From Parashewanella spongiae (GTDB lineage Bacteria > Pseudomonadota > Gammaproteobacteria > Enterobacterales > Shewanellaceae), in contig NZ_CP037952.1 of assembly GCF_004358345.1 (NCBI RefSeq), positions 3,720,001 to 3,784,000 on the forward strand: a DNA stretch of 64,000 nt, read 5' to 3'. Within the stretch, counting starts at the first letter, position 1. Every line of letters starts with the position of its first letter. The translations under genes and the position numbers were made by a program. This document shows positions 17,258 to 25,941 of the stretch, one piece after another. The notes under the pieces were generated by a model. It was not told the origin of the DNA, did no database searches, and worked only from the letters and a program-made list of their open reading frames with translations.

Positions 17258-17698
17258 ATGGCTGCTCAATCTACTTTAAATTCTATGACTACAGTTAACT
17301 ACAGTATTGAAATTTTAGACGATGCTTATAAGTTCAATTTTGATGAAAGTGATGTAGAAACAGTAAGATCAAAGCTTGAGAGTAATAAAGTGACTGAAGT
17401 TTCTTTTAACTGGAAAAACTCAAAAAGTTTCGGCTATAAAATCAACTGGACTTGGTGTAAAGTAACAAAGGTCAAGTTAGACCATGAATTAACTGAGTTT
17501 TTGACTTTTAGTGAGCCGAGTGATGATTGCTTAAGAAAAGGATTACAACTTCGTTCACCTAGACAAAATGCATTTGAAAAAAAGTTAAATAGAGAAGAGG
17601 CATATATCCCTAAATCTCAAGTTAAAAAGTTTGATGTCGACCATTGTGAGATGAAACCAAAGTTAAAAGACTTAGTCGAAACAGGATGGTTTAATTAG
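17258..17698 (+). CDS. Hypothetical protein
   Basis: A 146-residue soluble protein rich in Lys, Asp and Trp (FNWKNSKSFGYKINWTWCK). No recognisable domain, signal peptide or membrane segment. The start ATG 17258 lacks a clear ribosome site. The 16773-17257 gap ahead of it holds nothing identifiable beyond a weak GGGGCAAAAACGAT string near 16907. The gene ends 150 bases before the IS1-type element. Confidence 0.45.
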   Translation: MAAQSTLNSMTTVNYSIEILDDAYKFNFDESDVETVRSKLESNKVTEVSFNWKNSKSFGYKINWTWCKVTKVKLDHELTEFLTFSEPSDDCLRKGLQLRSPRQNAFEKKLNREEAYIPKSQVKKFDVDHCEMKPKLKDLVETGWFN

Positions 17699-17918
17699 TT
17701 TTTATGTTTGTTAACTTAGTATTGATTCAGAGTATCTTTCTTTAAGCTAATCAGCATGCTTTCTACACAAATATAGTTAGTATGTAAATAATTTATGTCC
17801 AGATTCATGCCAGCTATTAAGCTGACTTTGTTTTGTCCAAAAAAAAGTCGGTAGTGGGCTGAAGCAGTGAATTGATCTATCATGGTTGCCTCTAGTTTCA
17901 TTTATTTTAGAGAATATC

Positions 17919-18209
17919 ATGCGTCACTCTGTAGATGTTCAATGCCCTCACTGTCAAAGTACTTCAATATCAAAAGCAGGAAAAAGCCCAAAGGGACAGC
18001 AAAGATATTTATGTACCAACTCTGAGTGCCCGAAAAAAACATTCCTACTTCATTATGTTAAGCGTGCTTGGGAAGATGGAGTAAAAGAAACAGCCATTGA
18101 CATGGTACTTAATGGTAGCGGAATAAGGGATACAGGTAGAGTGTTAAATATACACAAGAATACAGTGATAAACGCCATTAAAAAAAAGAAAAGAGCATTG
18201 TCCACGTAA
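17919..18209 (+). CDS. insA: IS1 InsA-like protein
   Basis: A 96-residue protein with the IS1 InsA zinc-binding N-terminus (CPHCQSTSISKAGKSPKGQQ, then RYLCTNSEC) and an HTH (IRDTGRVLNIHKNTVINAIK). ATG 17919 was chosen over 17886 because it matches the InsA N-terminus. Near the 3' end a run of eight A is a slippery site for the -1 shift that normally fuses InsA to InsB in IS1. The insB frame continues at 18206. Confidence 0.85.
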   Translation: MRHSVDVQCPHCQSTSISKAGKSPKGQQRYLCTNSECPKKTFLLHYVKRAWEDGVKETAIDMVLNGSGIRDTGRVLNIHKNTVINAIKKKKRALST

Positions 18210-18339
18210 ATCCTAATTACACTCAAAGAGATAGCAACTCAAACATTGAAATCGATATAGAGTTGGTCTGCGAAGAAGCAGAGATCGATGAGCAATGGTC
18301 ATTTGTAGGTAAAAAGGTTAACCAGAGGTGGCTATGGCA

Positions 18340-19819
18340 CAATGGCACTAACTTAAGATTTAGCTGAAGGTTTACTAATTGAACAATAGAGAGTAAATCA
18401 TACAGATTAAGGTTTTTCTAGTGTCACGCCATGAATACTACAACTCGCCAATTCTTCAATGATGCCCCAGAATTGTTACGTCGCTTTGCTCAAACGGAAG
18501 AAGATGAACTTTCTTCAATTCTCACTCTGCAAGATTTAGAAGATTTTCAAAAAGATAATACTCAAAGAGTACGCAAGTATCCCGCTTGCCACACACTTTC
18601 GCTTTTCATGAAGCAAGTTGCCAGTGAAAACAAGTCTTGTCGTTGCACACTAATCAGTGACGCTAGAGATCAAATTGCTATAGGTCGAGAGAAAAACAGC
18701 ACAATTACAGGTCCCTACTGCAAAGCAAGAAAACGGTTATCTCCAGAGTCAATTAAATCGCTATTGAAGAAATCAGGAAAAAACTTAGATGAAGCGATTC
18801 AAGGGAAATACTTATGGCATGGCCGTAGAGTGCTATTAACTGACGGCTCAACACTATCTATGCCTGATACGCACGAGAACCAAGCCCAATTCCCTCAACC
18901 TAAGTCACAAAAAGAAGGATTGGGCTTTCCTCAGCTGCGGATTTTAGTGTTAATTTCTTTGGGTAGCGGTGCAGTCATTGACTCGGCTGTTTCACCTTGT
19001 AAAGGGAAAGGTACTGGCGAGCAGGCACTATTAAGAAGTATGCAGTCAGACTTGAAACAAGGTGACATTGTGCTGGGAGATGCTAATTTCGAAAACTACT
19101 TTGTTCTTGTAGGACTAATGGGGTTAGGCGTTGATGCTGTTTTCGAAAAAAACGGAGCCAGAAATGTCGATTTCAGAACCTGTGAAGAAAAGCTGGGTAA
19201 GCGAGATGGTTTATTTAAGCTAATTCGTCCATCCTGTCCAGAATGGATGACCCCAGAGGATTACGCTCAAGTGCCAGAAAAGCTTATCGTCAGAATGGTA
19301 GGAACAAAGAAACGTATCATTGTTACCACGCTCACGGATAAAGAAGTCTATCCGAAGCAAGATATTATTGATTTATACGTTTCACGATGGCATATCGAGT
19401 TGGATTTTAGGTCAATCAAGACCATGATGAAAATGGATATTTTAAGGTGTGGTAGTCCAGATATGGTGCGTAAGGAAATTGATGTTCATTTGTTAGTTTA
19501 CAACATGATAAAGGCACTTATGTGCCGAGCGGCAGAAAAAAAAAGGAATATCGCCTAGAGAGGCAAGTTTTAAAGCCGCACATGACGCATTACAAGATTT
19601 TCAGATATTACTTTTGCAAGCCACCGAAGGGATCATTGACACTTTATTGGATGTGATAGCAGATATTATCGGCGAGCATATCGTTGGCAATCGCCCGGGG
19701 AGAAAAGAACCGAGAGCAAAGAAAAGGCGACCGAAACCGACACCAAGGTTACAACATTCAAGAAAACAAGCACGTAGGCTTAAGGTATATCAGAAGTAAT
19801 TCTTAAGTTAGTGCCATTG
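18340..19819 (+). mobile_element. IS4-family element, left copy
   Basis: A 1480 bp element with 19-bp inverted repeats CAATGGCACTAACTTAAGA at both ends. The transposase frame is broken once at a nine-A run, identically to the right copy. Confidence 0.9.
18431..19799 (+). CDS. IS4-family transposase, frameshifted at A9 (left copy)
   Basis: The first frame (18431-19558) gives 375 residues with the DDE core: LLTDGSTLSMPD, VLGDANFENY and the YxxRWxIE signature YVSRWHIELDFRSIK. At 19539-19547 nine A residues precede GGAATATCGCC; dropping one A (or slipping +1) continues the protein as GISPREASFKAAHDALQ through to ARRLKVYQK and TAA 19799. That tail matches the normal IS4 C-terminus. Both genomic copies share the shift, so either transcriptional slippage on A9 makes the full protein or the ancestor was already broken. 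A ribosome site is not obvious. Confidence 0.8.
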
Positions 19820-19835
19820 AGATATAGGGCTTAAT

Positions 19836-20004
19836 TGTGGCGTCTTGATTTCATAATTGGCTTGTCTTGATTTTATCCGTGAATTTTGTCCCAAATTAAA
19901 TGACGCTATAAAATTTTTCTGTCCCACATTAATTGACGCTATAAATTTTCTGTCCCAAATTAAGTGACCCTATAAAATTTTTGTCTCACATTATTTGACT
20001 TTAT
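19836..20004 (+). repeat. Left terminal repeat array of the 2.5 kb element
   Basis: Outer diverged units (GCGTCTTGATTTCATAATT, TGTCTTGATTTTATCCGTG) are followed by four TGTCNCANATTANNTGAC-type units at 31-33 base spacing. The inverted counterpart is at 22206-22343. Confidence 0.85.
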
Positions 20005-20153
20005 AATTATTTTTACTCCATTGCATTGTAACATTATGAAATTATGAACTTTACACAAACTCCGCCCCCCCCTCAGACATTAACCCAAAGCTATCGGAAC
20101 AACCGAGTAGTGATACTGTCAGAAGTGAAAGCTTCAGAGCTGATCAAGCACCT

Positions 20154-20630
20154 TTGGCATCATCAAGAATAACAATGGCCTCAAATCAAACAGGTAGAAT
20201 AGATCGGATTTCCGTACAAGAAGCCCGAGAAGCAGCTAAGAACGCTGCTAAAGCTGGAATCTCATTCAGAATCGCTAATTTAGTTTTGATGATTCAAGTC
20301 TATAAGTCATTATTCGTTGATGCTCCACTTCTTTTTCAGTTTCAAGCCGTCGGCTCGCTCGCCTTTGCGATCCTTGATGTTATAAGTGGGATAAAGCACT
20401 TAGAAAAAACAGTTACGAATGGAGAGGGCTTACCAATGGGAGGAGATACTGTCGCAAATATCTGTTATGAAAGATTTAGTGCAATGGGTATGTGTCAGGA
20501 ACACGCTAAAAGGAACAGTCAACTAATGTCATTATTTATTAGAGGGTGCTTAGCTCCATTTTCAGTTCTAAATTGGCAGCCGATTTCTAGCGTTGTAGAG
20601 CGTATTATGACTCAGCGTTTCTTTGGCTAG
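20154..20630 (+). CDS. Hypothetical protein, cargo gene 1 of the 2.5 kb element
   Basis: 158 residues if started at TTG 20154; ATG 20175 is an alternative. The frame is open upstream to 20040 and reads like protein (Ser/Pro-rich), but without a start there. An Ala-rich amphipathic helix (VQEAREAAKNAAKAG) is followed by two hydrophobic helices (IANLVLMIQVYKSLF, VGSLAFAILDVISG) and a C-terminal segment with two Cys. Looks membrane-interacting; family unknown. No ribosome site was found, so the true start is uncertain. Confidence 0.45.
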   Translation: MASSRITMASNQTGRIDRISVQEAREAAKNAAKAGISFRIANLVLMIQVYKSLFVDAPLLFQFQAVGSLAFAILDVISGIKHLEKTVTNGEGLPMGGDTVANICYERFSAMGMCQEHAKRNSQLMSLFIRGCLAPFSVLNWQPISSVVERIMTQRFFG

Positions 20631-20800
20631 GTTCTAGTGAGTCTTTCCCAAGTAAAGTATAAGATTGAGATGAACATTAAAAACGATCGTTTTTCATTAA
20701 CTATTTTTTAATTGAAATGGTACGAGATTTGTGACTAATATCAGTAACTGAAAATCGTGTTTTTCAGGTTTTCTTATCCATTGACGATGAGCGCACTCCG

Positions 20801-20863
20801 ATGGACGCTTCTACTCACCAGACAGTTGGTTATATAAGAGTATCGACTATTTATAAGGGCTAG
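20801..20863 (+). pseudogene. N-terminal remnant of a serine recombinase
   Basis: The 20-residue frame reads MDASTHQTVGYIRVSTIYKG then stops. VGYIRVST is the hallmark N-terminal strand and catalytic serine of resolvase/invertase-family recombinases. The rest of the gene is absent, replaced by the next open reading frame four bases later. It suggests the 2.5 kb element derives from a larger transposon with a resolvase. Confidence 0.6.
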
Positions 20864-20867
20864 TGCA

Positions 20868-22130
20868 ATGATACCAGCACACCTTAGGCCAGTTCAGACA
20901 CCTAATCTGTATGAGTTACGGAATCAAGATAATGAGTTACAAGAATTACCTGACAATGATTCCGATGAAGATTCGTTTTCAGATACGGTTGTAAGCATTC
21001 CACTCCGACACTTACCAACTTGTATACGAGATATACGGGCACAAAGTGGTGAGGTAATATTGAATTTATCAACTAAACCACAACAGCCGCTAATGCCTTC
21101 TTTAGATTGTAGGTTAGAAGAAGAGCAACCAACAACTCAGAGTGTAACCTTTCCCATTGAACCACTATTTAGAACTAGAAAACAAATGCTCCATTACTGT
21201 TTTAGGCAATTAAACTCAAAAGAAAAAGAAACCTATACAAAACTTTTAGAAGGTAATGAGGTAATATTATCCGCTGTCAAATTGGCAACTTGCTCATTAG
21301 AAAACAAATGCTTGATTAAACCATATTGTTTGTTCTTAATGGAAACTAAAGTAAATTACAATTTTTCCCAAGCTGCAAGAGCTATAAATGATGTTGGTAT
21401 AAATAATCACCTTCGTCAAGACAGACCGTTTTCTTCAGAATTTTTACAAAACCTTTTCTTCACAGGCGCCATTTCCGAAATTCACTCTTTAACCTATGTG
21501 TATGAACGTTTTTTAGGCAAGCTGGCTGAGTATTGCCAGACAAAGGAGGGGGAAACTGAAGTTGCAAGACGTCATTTAGTAAGTTATTTACTCGACACAA
21601 AACACCCAAATGATGCTGTAAGAGCTATAAATCGACTAAAAACAATAAATAACCCTTATACAAAGGAACAAGTATGGAGAATTTACCATATGGAACACTT
21701 ATTAGGGTTGCTAGACATTGAGGAACTAATATATCAGCTAAGAGCAACTGGTCATAAAGACTCAAATTCAACAGAAAAGGTTTTCTTTCTAGCGAACCAA
21801 GGTGATAAAGTTGCTTTAGAAAGATATATCCTATTCTATAGAGAAGAAAAACATCTGCACAATGGTAAAATAGCCTCAAAATTAAGTGGCAATGTAAACA
21901 TCCCAAAACTCAAACGAAACCGAAATTGGAAAGCTCATATGGTTGAGCAATTCTTACTACATAAATCAGTTACAATTGAAGAGCCAGAATGGTATAAGGA
22001 ACTTGTATTATCAGCCAAACTGACTCATTTAGAGGAAGCACCCACCTTAGTTAAAAGAAAAAGAAACATAAAAAAGCTGCCCAGTGCAGTAAACCCCAAA
22101 AAGGCTAAATTGGCTCTACACAAAGTTTAA
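20868..22130 (+). CDS. Hypothetical protein, cargo gene 2 of the 2.5 kb element
   Basis: A 420-residue, largely alpha-helical cytosolic protein. The N-terminal 80 residues are acidic and low complexity (NDSDEDSFSD). Residues 100-330 are helical-hairpin rich (NFSQAARAINDVGINNHLR, NDAVRAINRLKT) and the C-terminus is very basic (KRKRNIKKLPSAVNPKKAK). This charge layout is seen in nucleic-acid-binding or translocated proteins. No known domain is recognised. A hairpin terminator follows. It sits just behind the resolvase remnant and inside the terminal arrays, so it is bona fide cargo. Confidence 0.6.
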   Translation: MIPAHLRPVQTPNLYELRNQDNELQELPDNDSDEDSFSDTVVSIPLRHLPTCIRDIRAQSGEVILNLSTKPQQPLMPSLDCRLEEEQPTTQSVTFPIEPLFRTRKQMLHYCFRQLNSKEKETYTKLLEGNEVILSAVKLATCSLENKCLIKPYCLFLMETKVNYNFSQAARAINDVGINNHLRQDRPFSSEFLQNLFFTGAISEIHSLTYVYERFLGKLAEYCQTKEGETEVARRHLVSYLLDTKHPNDAVRAINRLKTINNPYTKEQVWRIYHMEHLLGLLDIEELIYQLRATGHKDSNSTEKVFFLANQGDKVALERYILFYREEKHLHNGKIASKLSGNVNIPKLKRNRNWKAHMVEQFLLHKSVTIEEPEWYKELVLSAKLTHLEEAPTLVKRKRNIKKLPSAVNPKKAKLALHKV

Positions 22131-22140
22131 TACCTCACAC

Positions 22141-22165
22141 AAATAAGTCAGCCGCTTATTTTTTA
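22141..22165 (+). terminator. Hairpin terminator after cargo gene 2
   Basis: AAATAAG (22141-22147) pairs with CTTATTT (22155-22161), followed by further T residues, 11 bases after the stop codon. Confidence 0.5.
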
Positions 22166-22205
22166 GCGTTTTTATACACTCAATCACAAAATTACCTTCT
22201 CTTAG

Positions 22206-22343
22206 ATAAAGTCAAATAATGTGAGACAAAAATTTTATAGGGTCACTTAATTTGGGACAGAAAATTTTTATAGCGTCATTTAATTTGGGACAAAATTCAC
22301 GGATGAAATCAAGACAAGTGAATTATGAAATCAAGACGCAACA
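22206..22343 (-). repeat. Right terminal repeat array of the 2.5 kb element
   Basis: Inverse of the left array with one unit fewer: GTGAGACA, AATTTGGGACA (twice), then the outer CAAGACA and CAAGACGCAACA. It is almost identical to the left array, so the element may have moved recently. Confidence 0.85.
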
Positions 22344-22658
22344 CTTAATACTGTCAGAAATTGGATATCCAGCTTTTGTATAAAAACCAAGATAGCCTTG
22401 ATGCTCAATTGTAGCTCTTAACCCTGAAGATTCTACTTCATCTTTATTTAAGCCAAAGCCAAATCTGCTTTCAAACGCCAAATAGTCATTATATTGATAA
22501 CCCAATTGACCAGTAATTAGATTAATTTTGACCTTTTCAGGCAAATCAAAATGCTTATGGTTTGTCGAAGCAACATTACCGCCATAATAAAATTCACCAG
22601 CATAGGTTGATGGTGCAATACAAATAGAAGCGGCTAAAAAAATTCAAAATAACTTCAT
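22344..22658 (-). pseudogene. Outer-membrane beta-barrel (Opa/OmpA-like) gene, triply broken
   Basis: From ATG 22658 the frame reads MKLF, a TGA at codon 5, then IFLAASICIAPSTYAGEFYY, GQLGYQYNDYLAFESRFGFG and LGFYTKAGYPISDSIK. This is a signal peptide followed by alternating beta strands typical of Opa/OmpA-like porin-fold proteins. The 2.5 kb element enters after SDSIK. The next codons (PYIS) are found at 19820-19835 beyond the element, where the left IS4 copy truncates the gene. So it has a nonsense codon and two insertions. Confidence 0.75.
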
Positions 22659-23041
22659 AATTCCCTTTTATTACTTTTGAAAAAAACTTGAACCTACAAC
22701 TAAATGATTCTTAATATTAAACTAGGCTATTATAAACAAGTTCTTTTTAACAAATACACTCTTTTAGCTCTACCCTAGACAGGTTTGGGGCAGAAGAGAG
22801 TCAGCTACAGAAGAATCTAAGGCAATTCAGTATGATTATTTATAAAGTGCTCTACAACAGTATTCAGCTCTGAATGTAAACTTCTTCTTGTAACGTCAGC
22901 CGATCGACGCCGAGCGCTGCGTAGCAGCGTCCCTAAATATTGTAACTGTGTAGACATATTCGCCTCACTGACAATTAAGACTTCTAGCATCACTATTCAA
23001 ATGTTGTGTGAAAAAGTCCACTGTAGGGCTGAGCGGGCGAG
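22659..23041. other. Gene-free stretch inside the composite transposon
   Basis: No credible reading frame. It holds a small GC-rich hairpin CGCTGC-GTA-GCAGCG (22915-22929) and a weak TTTGGGGCAGAAGAG string (22784). Base composition changes from AT-rich to about 50% GC toward 23040, marking a junction between DNA of different origin. Confidence 0.4.
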
Positions 23042-23371
23042 TTACTTGTATGGCTTATCGCAAGGAAAAGCTTCGGCTACGGCTTCCTCTACAAGTTTCG
23101 ATGCGGGGCTTTGCAATTGCTCAGGGTTGGCATCAAGGTACTTACGTACGACCAAGTAGAGCTGCCCAGTATAGATGTTGGAGGGGGGGCAGTATTTACT
23201 TCCGACTGTATCATAAACACCCACGATAAAACCCGCTGCGAGTCCCTTGCTGAAAGAAGTGTTTGCATCCCCGCCATTTAAGCGGTGCACTAGTTCGTTT
23301 CCATCGAAAAAATCCGCTGATGTTGTACTACTCGCCACCGCTAAAGTCGCTACTAGCGCCTTTTTCCACAT
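23042..23371 (-). CDS. Rap1a/Tai-like immunity protein
   Basis: 109 residues from ATG 23371, which has GGAGAAG upstream (an in-frame ATG at 23431 is less likely). A Sec signal peptide (MWKKALVATLAVASSTTSA) precedes a small domain with FFDGNELVHRLNGG, a GFIVGVYDTVG helix and two cysteines (KYCPP, FPCD). These are features of the Rap1a/Tai family, periplasmic immunity proteins against type VI amidase effectors; some members have other roles. No effector gene is adjacent. Codon use and GC content are visibly higher than in all neighbours, indicating recent acquisition from another donor. Confidence 0.65.
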   Translation of the reverse strand: MWKKALVATLAVASSTTSADFFDGNELVHRLNGGDANTSFSKGLAAGFIVGVYDTVGSKYCPPSNIYTGQLYLVVRKYLDANPEQLQSPASKLVEEAVAEAFPCDKPYK

Positions 23372-23566
23372 GATACTTCTCCGTTCTTCTGTGTTGCGCT
23401 GCAAGCTACAAGAAACGCCGTCCCGTATCAAGATGTCACGCCCCCTCTGGTAATAAAAAATAAAAATTTGAAAAATGAACAGTGAACTTGGTCACGGGTT
23501 CTTGGTAACTGGTCAGCATGAGCGCCAAGGAGTTCGACAACACAGAACAAAATACCTCCTATATCC

Positions 23567-25046
23567 CAATGGCACTAACTTAAGATTTAGCTGAAGGTTT
23601 ACTAATTGAACAATAGAGAGTAAATCATACAGATTAAGGTTTTTCTAGTGTCACGCCATGAATACTACAACTCGCCAATTCTTCAATGATGCCCCAGAAT
23701 TGTTACGTCGCTTTGCTCAAACGGAAGAAGATGAACTTTCTTCAATTCTCACTCTGCAAGATTTAGAAGATTTTCAAAAAGATAATACTCAAAGAGTACG
23801 CAAGTATCCCGCCTGCCACACACTTTCGCTTTTCATGAAGCAAGTTGCCAGTGAAAACAAATCTTGTCGTTGCACACTAATCAGTGACGCTAGAGATCAA
23901 ATTGCTATAGGTCGAGAGAAAAACAGCACAATTACAGGTCCCTACTGCAAAGCAAGAAAACGGTTATCTCCAGAGTCAATTAAATCGCTATTGAAGAAAT
24001 CAGGAAAAAACTTAGATGAAGCGATTCAAGGGAAATACTTATGGCATGGCCGTAGAGTGCTATTAACTGACGGCTCAACACTATCTATGCCTGATACGGA
24101 CGAGAACCAAGCCCAATTCCCTCAACCTAAATCACAAAAAGAAGGGCTGGGCTTTCCTCAGCTGCGGATTTTAGTGTTAATTTCTTTGGGTAGCGGTGCA
24201 GTCATTGACTCGGCTGTTTCACCTTGTAAAGGGAAAGGTACTGGCGAGCAGGCACTATTAAGAAGTATGCAGTCAGACTTGAAACAAGGTGACATTGTGC
24301 TGGGAGATGCTAATTTCGAAAACTACTTTGTTCTTGTAGGACTAATGGGGTTAGGCGTTGATGCTGTTTTCGAAAAAAACGGAGCCAGAAATGTCGATTT
24401 CAGAACCTGTGAAGAAAAGCTGGGTAAGCGAGATGGTTTATTTAAGCTAATTCGTCCATCCTGTCCAGAATGGATGACCCCAGAGGATTACGCTCAAGTG
24501 CCAGAAGAGCTTATCGTCAGAATGGTAGGAACAAAGAAACGTATCATTGTTACCACCCTCACGGTTAAAGAAGTCTATCCGAAGCAAGATATTATTGATT
24601 TATACGTTTCACGATGGCATATCGAGTTGGATTTTAGGTCAATCAAGACCATGATGAAAATGGATATTTTAAGGTGTGGTAGTCCAGATATGGTGCGTAA
24701 GGAAATTGATGTTCATTTGTTAGTTTACAACATGATAAGGGCACTTATGTGCCGAGCGGCAGAAAAAAAAAGGAATATCGCCTAGAGAGGCAAGTTTTAA
24801 AGCCGCACATGACGCATTACAAGATTTTCAGATATTACTTTTGCAAGCCACCGAAGGGATCATTGACACTTTATTGGATGTGATAGCAGATATTATCGGC
24901 GAGCATATCGTTGGCAATCGCCCGGGGAGAAAAGAACCGAGAGCAAAGAAAAGGCGACCGAAACCGACACCAAGGTTACAACATTCAAGAAAGCAAGCAC
25001 GTAGGCTTAAGGTATATCAGAAGTAATTCTTAAGTTAGTGCCATTG
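23567..25046 (+). mobile_element. IS4-family element, right copy
   Basis: A 1480 bp element with the same 19-bp inverted repeats and only a handful of base differences from the left copy. It is in the same orientation. Its right flank is the 10-bp duplicated GGCTATGGCA in insB. Confidence 0.9.
23658..25026 (+). CDS. IS4-family transposase, frameshifted at A9 (right copy)
   Basis: Same architecture as the left copy: 375 residues to the stop at 24785, a nine-A run at the shift point and an intact continuation ending ARRLKVYQK at 25026. Residue differences from the left copy are few (DTDENQ for DTHENQ, EELIV for EKLIV, TVKEV for TDKEV, MIRAL for MIKAL). None touches the DGST, GDANF or YVSRWHIE motifs, so both could be active if the A9 shift is bridged. 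Confidence 0.8.
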
Positions 25047-25503
25047 GGCTATGGCATGCCATAGACCATAGTACGAATACAGTTGTAGCTTATGTCTTGG
25101 GGAAAAGAACAGACGAGGCTTTCAAAGAGTTACAGACATTGCTCGAGCCACTAGGCATAAAGAAATATTATACCGATGACTGGGGTGCGTATAAGCGAAA
25201 TTTGCCACCAGAACAGCATGAAGTAGGAAAAACTAATACCCAAAAGATTGAGAGGAAAAACCTCAATTTTAGAACTTGGATTAAAAGGTTAGCACGAAGA
25301 ACGATTTGTTTTTCAAAGTTAGAAAGTATGCACGATACGGTAATAGGTTTGTTAATCAATCGAGTAGAATTTGGGATTGATATTCATGCCTACCACTAAA
25401 TTAGCCCACTACCCCTAAATGAACCCATTATTTATAAATCAAATACTACAAGATGGACACAACATCCAATCGCTGGTCATATTGGGGTTAAGCTTTTATT
25501 TAA

Positions 25504-25926
25504 CTAGTGATCTCGTGATAATCTCTTCGGACTGGCGACACTCATTCCTAGAAGCATAAATATTACAAACAGCAAAGCATCAAAGTTTAATCCGGCCAAA
25601 GCAGTCAATGCAGGTCCAGGGCAAATACCCGCTAGTCCCCAGCCTAAACCAAAGATAGATGCGCCTATCACTAGAGGTTTATCAACCTGACAATATTGGT
25701 TTATATTGAAATTTGGGGATAAAATTGGAGTGGACATGGGTTTTATCTTAAGGTGGTATATGGGCATAAAAACCATCAGCGCACCTCCCATAACAAAGAT
25801 GAGGCTAGGATTCCACTCTCCAGTAATATCCAGAAAGCCAATGACATTATTAGGGTTTATCATGCCAGATAAAGTCATGCCAATGCCGAATAATACGCCA
25901 GATATAACAGTAACTAAGTTTTTCAT
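25504..25926 (-). CDS. YeeE/YedE-like transporter half (DUF6691 type)
   Basis: A 140-residue integral membrane protein with about four helices. The signature GVLFGIGMTLSGMINPNNV and the C-terminal GLGWGLAGICPGPALTALA with a conserved Cys are characteristic of the second half of split YeeE/YedE proteins. These import thiosulfate or other sulfur compounds, or act in sulfur relay, usually near sulfur or rhodanese genes. It is the downstream gene of a two-gene operon with the next entry, separated by 15 bases. Confidence 0.85.
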   Translation of the reverse strand: MKNLVTVISGVLFGIGMTLSGMINPNNVIGFLDITGEWNPSLIFVMGGALMVFMPIYHLKIKPMSTPILSPNFNINQYCQVDKPLVIGASIFGLGWGLAGICPGPALTALAGLNFDALLFVIFMLLGMSVASPKRLSRDH

Positions 25927-25941
25927 AAGTAAGTTAACTCA

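Larger units (their letters stand above)
19836..22343 (+). mobile_element. 2.5 kb non-autonomous element with Tn7/IS21-like repeated ends
   Basis: A 2508 bp element starting TGTGGCGTCTTG and ending CAAGACGCAACA, flanked by a 6-bp duplication CTTAAT (19830-19835 and 22344-22349). The ends are inverted copies of about 140-170 bp. Each contains tandem about 31-bp units with core TGTCCCAAATTAAATGACGC, four on the left and three on the right, oriented TGT outward. Multiple TGT-type transposase sites per end are typical of Tn7-like and IS21-like transposases. No such transposase is inside. It sits in an outer-membrane protein gene whose frame resumes across the duplication. Confidence 0.8.
18340..25046 (+). 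mobile_element. 6.7 kb IS4-type composite transposon
   Basis: Two 1480-bp IS4-type elements in direct orientation (18340-19819 and 23567-25046) bracket about 3.7 kb. The outer flanks carry a perfect 10-bp duplication GGCTATGGCA, while the two inner flanks (AGATATAGGG and TCCTATATCC) match neither it nor each other. That is the pattern expected if both copies moved together as one unit into insB. Cargo: a broken outer-membrane gene, a nested 2.5 kb element with two unknown genes, and a Rap1a/Tai-like immunity gene. Confidence 0.88.
18206..25399 (+). pseudogene. insB: IS1 insB, interrupted by the composite transposon
   Basis: The first part (18206-18339) encodes VNPNYTQRDSN to NQRWLWH in the -1 frame relative to insA. 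The second part resumes at 25047-25399 (AIDHSTNTVVAYVLGKRTDE, then YTDDWGAYKRNLP). The duplicated bases GGCTATGGCA (18330-18339 and 25047-25056) sit exactly at the break, so the join restores RWLWHAIDH. The DDE-type aspartates (EQWSFVG region, DDWGAY) are split between the halves; the gene is dead unless the transposon excises precisely. Confidence 0.92.
17850..25413 (+). mobile_element. IS1-family element, split by a composite transposon
   Basis: The left end GGTAGTGGGCT at 17850 and right end AGCCCACTACC at 25403-25413 form an 11-bp inverted repeat. Removing the 6.7 kb insertion (18340-25046) and one 10-bp duplication rebuilds an about 847 bp IS1-type unit with continuous insA and insB. No convincing target duplication flanks the IS1 itself. 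Confidence 0.85.

Noticed and set aside
17716-17901. Minus-strand open frame at the IS1 left end
   Set aside because: It overlaps the IS1 terminal repeat and the insA leader, with no ribosome site or motif.
19880-20004. Short regularly spaced repeats considered as a CRISPR array
   Set aside because: The intervening bases are themselves similar between units, and an inverted copy exists at 22.2 kb, which fits transposon ends.
17840-25425. Target-site duplication around the IS1-type element
   Set aside because: Left flank AAAAAGTC and right flank CCTAAATG do not match, so no duplication can be claimed.
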